A stretch of 64,000 bases of DNA from Kaistia sp. 32K. Its GTDB lineage: Bacteria; Pseudomonadota; Alphaproteobacteria; Rhizobiales; Kaistiaceae. Shown here piece by piece: positions 60,212 to 64,000 of this stretch (its first letter is position 1; each line of letters opens with the position of its first letter). The position numbers and the translations under genes are program-made. The stretch is from NCBI RefSeq assembly GCF_016629525.1, contig NZ_AP024269.1, positions 186,001-250,000 of the forward strand, given 5' to 3'. The notes beneath the pieces were generated by a model that was not told the DNA's origin, made no database searches, and saw nothing but the letters and a program-made list of their open reading frames with translations.

Positions 60212-61315
60212 ATGGCCCTCAACACGATTGAAGAAGCCGTCGCCGCGATCGCCGCGGGCGAACTGGTGGTGGTCGTCGACGATACGGATCGCGAGAACGA
60301 GGGCGATCTGATCATGGCCGCGTCGAAGGCGACGGCGGAGAAGGTCGCCTTCATGATCCGCCACACCAGCGGCATCATCTGCGTGCCGGTCAGCGCCGAC
60401 CGGGCCGAGGCGCTGCACCTGCCGCCGATGGTCGCCAATAACCGCGACCCGATGCGCACCGCCTTCACCGTCACCGTCGACTACAAGGTCGGGCTGACGA
60501 CGGGCATCTCGGCCGAGGAGCGCGCCAACACGATCCAGGCGCTCGCCAACGACAATTGCACCGCCTCCGACTTCCTGCGCCCGGGCCACATTTTCCCGCT
60601 GATCTCGCGCGAAGGCGGCGTTCTGATCCGCTCCGGCCACACCGAGGCGGCGACCGACCTGTCGCTCCTCGCCGGGCTGGAGCCGGCCGGCGTGCTGGCC
60701 GAGGTCGTCAATGACGACGGCACCGTCAAGCGCCTGCCCGAGCTCTTGGAATTCGCCGCCGAGCATGGGCTGAAGATCGTCTCGATCGAAGACCTGATCG
60801 CCTATCGCGCCCGCACCGAGAGCTTCGTCAAGGTGGTCGACAGCTTCCAGGTACCGGTCGGCGGCCGCACCGCCACCGCCTTCGTTTACGAGACGCCGTT
60901 CGATCCGCTGCAGCATCTCGCCATCGTCTTCGGCGATGTCGCCGAGCAGGCCGACGTCACCGTCCGCATCCACCGCGCCAATCCGATCTCTGACCTGATC
61001 TCGCGCGGGCCGGATTCGAAGGGCTGGCTGGAGACGACGCTGCGCAAGGTCGGCGCCGCCGATCGCGGCGTCTTCGTGCTGATCCGCGATCCGGCCGTCG
61101 TCCGGCCCGACGGCTCGGCCGCCGGCGACGGCGAGGAGCGCCACCTGTCGGCGCGGCAGCGCAAGGAGCGCTGGCGCGAGATCGGCGTCGGCGCGCAGAT
61201 CCTGCGCGACCTGCGCGTCCGCTCGATCCGCCTGCTGTCGTCCCAGGAGCGCCAGTATGTCGGCCTGCAGGGCTTCGGCATCGAGATCACCGGTCGGGAA
61301 AGCGCCGGCGAGTAA
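60212..61315 (+). CDS. ribB: RibBA-type protein: DHBP synthase with degenerate GTP cyclohydrolase II domain
   Basis: 367 residues. The N-terminal 3,4-dihydroxy-2-butanone-4-phosphate synthase (about 1-205) is intact: [59 protein letters not shown]. It makes the four-carbon unit of riboflavin from ribulose-5-phosphate. The C-terminal half (about 210-360) follows the GCH-II fold ([29 protein letters not shown]) but has none of the three zinc-binding cysteines of SxCxTGDVxGSxRCDCG, and the region contains no Cys at all. So it should have no RibA activity. ATG 60212 starts the family N-terminus [10 protein letters not shown]. No FMN riboswitch was recognised in the leader. Confidence 0.85.
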   Translation: MALNTIEEAVAAIAAGELVVVVDDTDRENEGDLIMAASKATAEKVAFMIRHTSGIICVPVSADRAEALHLPPMVANNRDPMRTAFTVTVDYKVGLTTGISAEERANTIQALANDNCTASDFLRPGHIFPLISREGGVLIRSGHTEAATDLSLLAGLEPAGVLAEVVNDDGTVKRLPELLEFAAEHGLKIVSIEDLIAYRARTESFVKVVDSFQVPVGGRTATAFVYETPFDPLQHLAIVFGDVAEQADVTVRIHRANPISDLISRGPDSKGWLETTLRKVGAADRGVFVLIRDPAVVRPDGSAAGDGEERHLSARQRKERWREIGVGAQILRDLRVRSIRLLSSQERQYVGLQGFGIEITGRESAGE

Positions 61316-61329
61316 GCCGGCGTCGCAAC

Positions 61330-61354
61330 GGAACCTCGTCAAATCTCTCGCATT
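61330..61354 (+). promoter_or_regulatory. Weak EcfG-like promoter upstream of the DUF1328 gene
   Basis: GGAAC (61330-61334), 16 bases, then CATT (61351-61354). The -35 and spacing fit the EcfG consensus, but the -10 has A for G. The same CATT is found in the nepR candidate promoter. Confidence 0.4.
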
Positions 61355-61401
61355 GGATATGCGAGCGGCACATCTGCCGCGTGCACCCGTGGAGGGATTT
61401 G

Positions 61402-61566
61402 ATGCTGAGTTGGGCGATTTTCTTTCTTGTCGTCGCGCTGGTCGCCGCGGTCCTCGGCTTCGGCGGTATCGCAGGGACGGCAATCGGCATCGCGAAGATC
61501 ATCTTCGTGGTTGCGATCATCCTGTTCCTGATTTCCGGCGTCATGCACTTGATGCGGCGGGCCTGA
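61402..61566 (+). CDS. DUF1328 small membrane protein
   Basis: 54 residues with two membrane helices: [44 protein letters not shown]... The G-F-G-G-I-A-G-T-A turn between helices is the DUF1328 (UPF0391, YtjA-like) signature. ATG 61402 has GGAGGG 5 nt upstream; a GTG at 61381 is upstream of that site and unlikely. Function unknown; such proteins are often stress-induced, consistent with the EcfG-like element upstream. Confidence 0.85.
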   Translation: MLSWAIFFLVVALVAAVLGFGGIAGTAIGIAKIIFVVAIILFLISGVMHLMRRA

Positions 61567-61592
61567 GGTCTAGCCAGCCGCCAGAACGACAG

Positions 61593-61621
61593 GGCCCGCG
61601 ATTGTTGATCGCGGGCCTTTT
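61593..61621 (+). terminator. Rho-independent terminator after the DUF1328 gene
   Basis: A perfect 10-bp stem (61593-61602 with 61608-61617) around TGTTG, followed by TTTT. Confidence 0.85.
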
Positions 61622-62103
61622 GGTATTTGGGGCGGTCCGTGATCAGCGTAAGGAGCCGGCCATGATGGCGGGAGCCGGCCTCCTTTCTTGAACCTCCCCC
61701 TTGAGGGGAGGTCGAAAACGCACTTCGCGTTTTCGGGAGGGGGTAATTCGCTGCTAGCGGCAAATCCGACGAAGGCCCCCTCCCCAAGACCGCCATCAGG
61801 CGGTCTTGACCCTCCCTCAAGGGGAGGGTTCAGGACGTCGTTTCACGCCCCAAGCTCGCCGTCATCCCGGCCTCCGAGCCGGGATCCATTCAGCCGGAGC
61901 ATCGGGAGGTTCGGCCTTCCAAGGCCACAGCTGCATGGATCCCCGCCTTCGCGGGGATGACGGGGAGCGTGGCTCGGGCCGGGCAGGTCATCGATGGGCT
62001 CAGGTAGAGTAAAGGATAAGCCTGGCACTCCCGCCGCCCCAAGCTCGCTGTCATCCCGGCCTCCGAGCCGGGATCCATTCAGCCGAAGCTGAATAGCTCC
62101 GCC
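61622..62103. repeat. Gene-free stretch of dispersed repeats
   Basis: A CCTCCCCTTGAGGGGAGG-like unit near 61686-61703, a GGTCTTG/CAAGACC hairpin and a second CCTCAAGGGGAGGG unit (about 61776-61830), followed by family A units CGTCATCCCGGCCTCCGAGCC at about 61859 and 62049, and a GGATCCCCGCCTTCGCGGGG unit near 61937-61962. No gene was seen. Confidence 0.7.
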
Positions 62104-62649
62104 TCAGCTGCCGCGGACTGCCATGGCCTTCTGGATTTCCTGGACCGAGCGTTTGGCCATCTCGACCGGCGGCAGCGCGACGCCGCCGCGCATGACTTCC
62201 TCGAGGCGGGCGCGGGCGCGCGAGACGCGGCTCTTCACCGTGCCGACGCGGACCTGGCAGATCTCGGCCGCTTCCTCGTAGGAGAAGCCGCTGGCGCCGA
62301 TCAGGACGAGGGCCTCGCGCTGCTCGTCCGGCAGCAGCTGCATGGCGCGGAGGAAGTCGTCGAGCTCGAGATGCCCATGCTGGGCGCCGATGTCGGCGAG
62401 GCGGGCGGCGTGGGCGCCCTCGGCGTCTTCCACTTCGCGCCGTCGCTTGCGGCCTTCAGAATAATACTGGTTGCGCAGGATCGTCACCAGCCAGGCATGC
62501 AAATTGGTGCCTTCCTGGAACTTGTCGCGGTTGGCGAGCGCGCGCATGACGGTTTCCTGCACCAGATCGTCGGCGCGATCCCGGTTTCCGCTCAGAGAAC
62601 GGGCAAAGGCGCGCAGCATCGGCAGCGCTTCGACCAGTTCATTCTTCAT
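62104..62649 (-). CDS. ecfG: EcfG-family ECF sigma factor (general stress response)
   Basis: 181 residues. Region 2 (about 8-75): LRAFARSLSGNRDRADDLVQETVMRALANRDKF...NLHAWLVTILRNQYYSE. Region 4 (about 105-155): MQLLPDEQREALVLIGASGFSYEEAAEICQVRVGTVKSRVSRARARLEE. This is the ECF15/EcfG type that recognises GGAAC-N16/17-CGTT promoters. NepR holds it inactive until phosphorylated PhyR sequesters NepR. It lies 96 bases after nepR on the same strand. Predicted targets in this window are both Ku operons and phyR. Confidence 0.92.
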   Translation of the reverse strand: MKNELVEALPMLRAFARSLSGNRDRADDLVQETVMRALANRDKFQEGTNLHAWLVTILRNQYYSEGRKRRREVEDAEGAHAARLADIGAQHGHLELDDFLRAMQLLPDEQREALVLIGASGFSYEEAAEICQVRVGTVKSRVSRARARLEEVMRGGVALPPVEMAKRSVQEIQKAMAVRGS

Positions 62650-62745
62650 GACGCTCTCCCTGCGTATCTCGTCTTGGTCCGGTCGTCCTGGTCCTGGTCG
62701 TCAGGCCAAGTCGCCGGGCCGGATCTCGGGACAATCGCGATGGAG

Positions 62746-62967
62746 TCATGCGGACCCCTTCGAGCCTTCCGGATTTCCAGCGGGCGGCGCGTCGTCGAGT
62801 CGATCGAGTAGCGACATGATATCGTCGGGCAGCGGCTCGCTCAGTGCACTGTCGAAGACACGGCGCAACTGCCGACCAATCCAGTCCTCCTTTTCTCCTT
62901 GCGTGCTCGGCCCGGGTGAGGGCGTCGTACGAAGCTCGGCGTCCTTCACCATGCTTTCCTTGTTCAT
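62746..62967 (-). CDS. nepR: NepR anti-sigma factor
   Basis: 73 residues. The helical core EDWIGRQLRRVFDSALSEPLPDDIMSLLDRLDD (about 27-59) is the NepR signature: two amphipathic helices joined by EPLP that clamp the sigma factor or the PhyR sigma-like domain. Start ATG 62967 has AGGAAAAG before it. Gene order ecfG-nepR, divergent from phyR, is the standard arrangement. Confidence 0.9.
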   Translation of the reverse strand: MNKESMVKDAELRTTPSPGPSTQGEKEDWIGRQLRRVFDSALSEPLPDDIMSLLDRLDDAPPAGNPEGSKGSA

Positions 62968-63033
62968 CTTCTTTTCCTGAGTGCCCAAAGGCCCCGTCCT
63001 TTGTAACCGCAGCGGTCCGACTGCTCGATTGGC

Positions 63034-63058
63034 AATGCGGAAGGTCAAAAATGGTTCC
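63034..63058 (-). promoter_or_regulatory. EcfG-like promoter of nepR-ecfG
   Basis: On the minus strand: GGAAC (63058-63054), 16 bases, CATT (63037-63034). It fits EcfG apart from A for G in the -10, consistent with autoregulation at lower strength. Confidence 0.5.
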
Positions 63059-63067
63059 GGTGATTCC

Positions 63068-63092
63068 GGAACCGAATTCGATGTGCCACGTT
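63068..63092 (+). promoter_or_regulatory. EcfG-type promoter of phyR
   Basis: GGAAC (63068-63072), 16 bases, CGTT (63089-63092), an exact match, 34 bases before the phyR start codon. Its -35 and that of nepR form a perfect inverted repeat (63053-63060 with 63066-63073). Confidence 0.75.
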
Positions 63093-63126
63093 CTGTTGCT
63101 ATCTTGAGCCCAAAGAGGGGGAACCT

Positions 63127-63930
63127 ATGCCCGAAAGTCTGTCGCAGGCCCTAGCACCGCATCTCCCACTTTTGCGGCGCTATGCGCGTGCTTTGACCGG
63201 CGGCCAGTTGAGCGGCGACGCCTATGTGCGCGCCTGCCTGCAGGCGATCGTCAACGAACCCGGCGTGATCGATCGCAACGTCCATCCGAAGATTGCGCTC
63301 TACCGGCTGTTCCATGCCATCTGGTCCGGCACCCAGAACGGGGCGGATACCTCCATCGACGGCCTGAGCCGGCAGGAAACGACCGCCCAGCAGCGCCTCG
63401 CGGCGATGACGCCCGAGAGCCGGCAGGCGCTCCTGCTCACCACGATGGAAGGCTTCTCCGATGTGGACGCCGCCGCCGTCATGGGCATCCCGGCCGAGCG
63501 CGTGCAGCCGCTGCTCGCCGACGCGCTCGCCGAGATCGACCGGCAGACGCATACGCGCGTGCTCATCATCGAGGACGAGCCGCTGATTTCGATGGACCTT
63601 TCGGGCATCGTCCAGGAACTCGGCCACGAGGTGGCGGCGATCGCGCGGACGCGCGACGACGCGGTCGAGGCGGCGGCGCGGGAAATGCCGGGCCTCGTTC
63701 TCGCCGACATCCAGCTCGCCGACGGCTCCTCGGGCATCGACGCCGTGAAGGACATTCTCGCCGGCTTCAGCGTGCCGGTGATCTTCATCACGGCCTTCCC
63801 GCAGCGCCTCCTCACCGGCGAGCGCCCGGAGCCGACCTTCCTGCTGACCAAGCCGTTCGACCCGCGCACGGTGAAGGCGGCGATCAGCCAGGCGCTGTTC
63901 TTCAATTCGACCGCCTCCATGGCGGCGTGA
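63127..63930 (+). CDS. phyR: PhyR anti-anti-sigma response regulator
   Basis: 267 residues. The N-terminal half (about 1-125) is an ECF-sigma-like domain without DNA-binding ability: LPLLRRYARALTGGQLSGDAYVRACL and LTTMEGFSDVDAAAVMGIPAERVQPLLADAL. The C-terminal half (about 140-260) is a receiver: VLIIEDEPLISMDL, phosphoacceptor D194 in LVLADIQLAD, FITAFP (switch Thr) and LLTKPF (Lys). When phosphorylated by HWE or His kinases it binds NepR and frees EcfG. It is divergent from nepR-ecfG, with AGAGGGGG before the ATG. Confidence 0.93.
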   Translation: MPESLSQALAPHLPLLRRYARALTGGQLSGDAYVRACLQAIVNEPGVIDRNVHPKIALYRLFHAIWSGTQNGADTSIDGLSRQETTAQQRLAAMTPESRQALLLTTMEGFSDVDAAAVMGIPAERVQPLLADALAEIDRQTHTRVLIIEDEPLISMDLSGIVQELGHEVAAIARTRDDAVEAAAREMPGLVLADIQLADGSSGIDAVKDILAGFSVPVIFITAFPQRLLTGERPEPTFLLTKPFDPRTVKAAISQALFFNSTASMAA

Positions 63931-64000
63931 TCCTCGGCCGGCCGTCCCTGTCGCCCCGGCGCGGCAGGGACGGCAGCGACGTCGCGTGTCTTCCGGCTTC

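Noticed and set aside
1..64000. Integrative element or prophage boundaries
   Set aside because: No tRNA, integrase, transposase or att-like direct repeats were seen, and GC content and codon use look even apart from AT-rich promoter regions.

Overview
The window is high-GC chromosomal DNA of an alphaproteobacterium, most likely of the order Hyphomicrobiales (Rhizobiales). The evidence is a PhyR-NepR-EcfG general stress module, a GAAC-N7-GAAC LexA box in front of imuA-imuB-dnaE2, two Ku genes around one ligD, an enolase paralogue, and dispersed palindromic intergenic repeats of rhizobial type. The genus cannot be fixed from sequence reading alone. No rRNA, tRNA, phage, transposase or CRISPR array was seen.

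Layout. 1-242: tail of a [2Fe-2S] reductase. 0.55-7.6 kb: a membrane glycoconjugate or glycolipid cluster (GT2 transferase, FAD/Fe-S GMC-like oxidoreductase, LPG-synthase-type membrane protein, SAM methyltransferase, DegT/StrS protein, and a convergent GT-C-like membrane protein). 7.8-12.8 kb: a non-homologous end-joining island (basic small protein, 57-residue membrane peptide, ku1; convergent ku2-ligD). 13-18 kb: a hydroxypyruvate isomerase-like enzyme and a ROK regulator with both subunits of an N,N-dimethylformamidase-type amidohydrolase. 18-28 kb: two tail-to-tail carbohydrate ABC importers without ATPases, a Gfo/Idh dehydrogenase, ribokinase and a RbsD/FucU mutarotase. 28-36 kb: a reductase, an IclR regulator divergent from a class III aminotransferase, a complete polar amino acid ABC importer and a beta-hydroxyacid dehydrogenase. 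36-40 kb: mannose-1-phosphate guanylyltransferase and a Wzc/ExoP-like co-polymerase with a defective Walker A. 40-50 kb: a UvrD-type helicase, a WYL regulator with a VOC protein, and the SOS mutasome imuA-imuB-dnaE2. 50-56.5 kb: a Dabb-like protein and a TetR-MFP-RND efflux operon. 57-61.6 kb: an APH-fold kinase overlapping an enolase paralogue with altered catalytic residues, an SDR, a RibBA whose GTP cyclohydrolase half has no zinc cysteines, and a small DUF1328 protein. 62-64 kb: ecfG, nepR and phyR.

How the parts connect. The clearest link is regulatory. EcfG-type promoters (GGAAC-N16/17-CGTT) lie upstream of both NHEJ transcription units, and the EcfG module itself is in the same window. 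End joining is therefore predicted to be part of the general stress response, while error-prone synthesis by ImuAB-DnaE2 is under LexA. The divergent phyR and nepR-ecfG promoters share a perfect inverted repeat formed by their -35 elements. The least understood coding units are the glycoconjugate cluster at 0.55-7.6 kb and the kinase-enolase pair at 56.9-59.2 kb.
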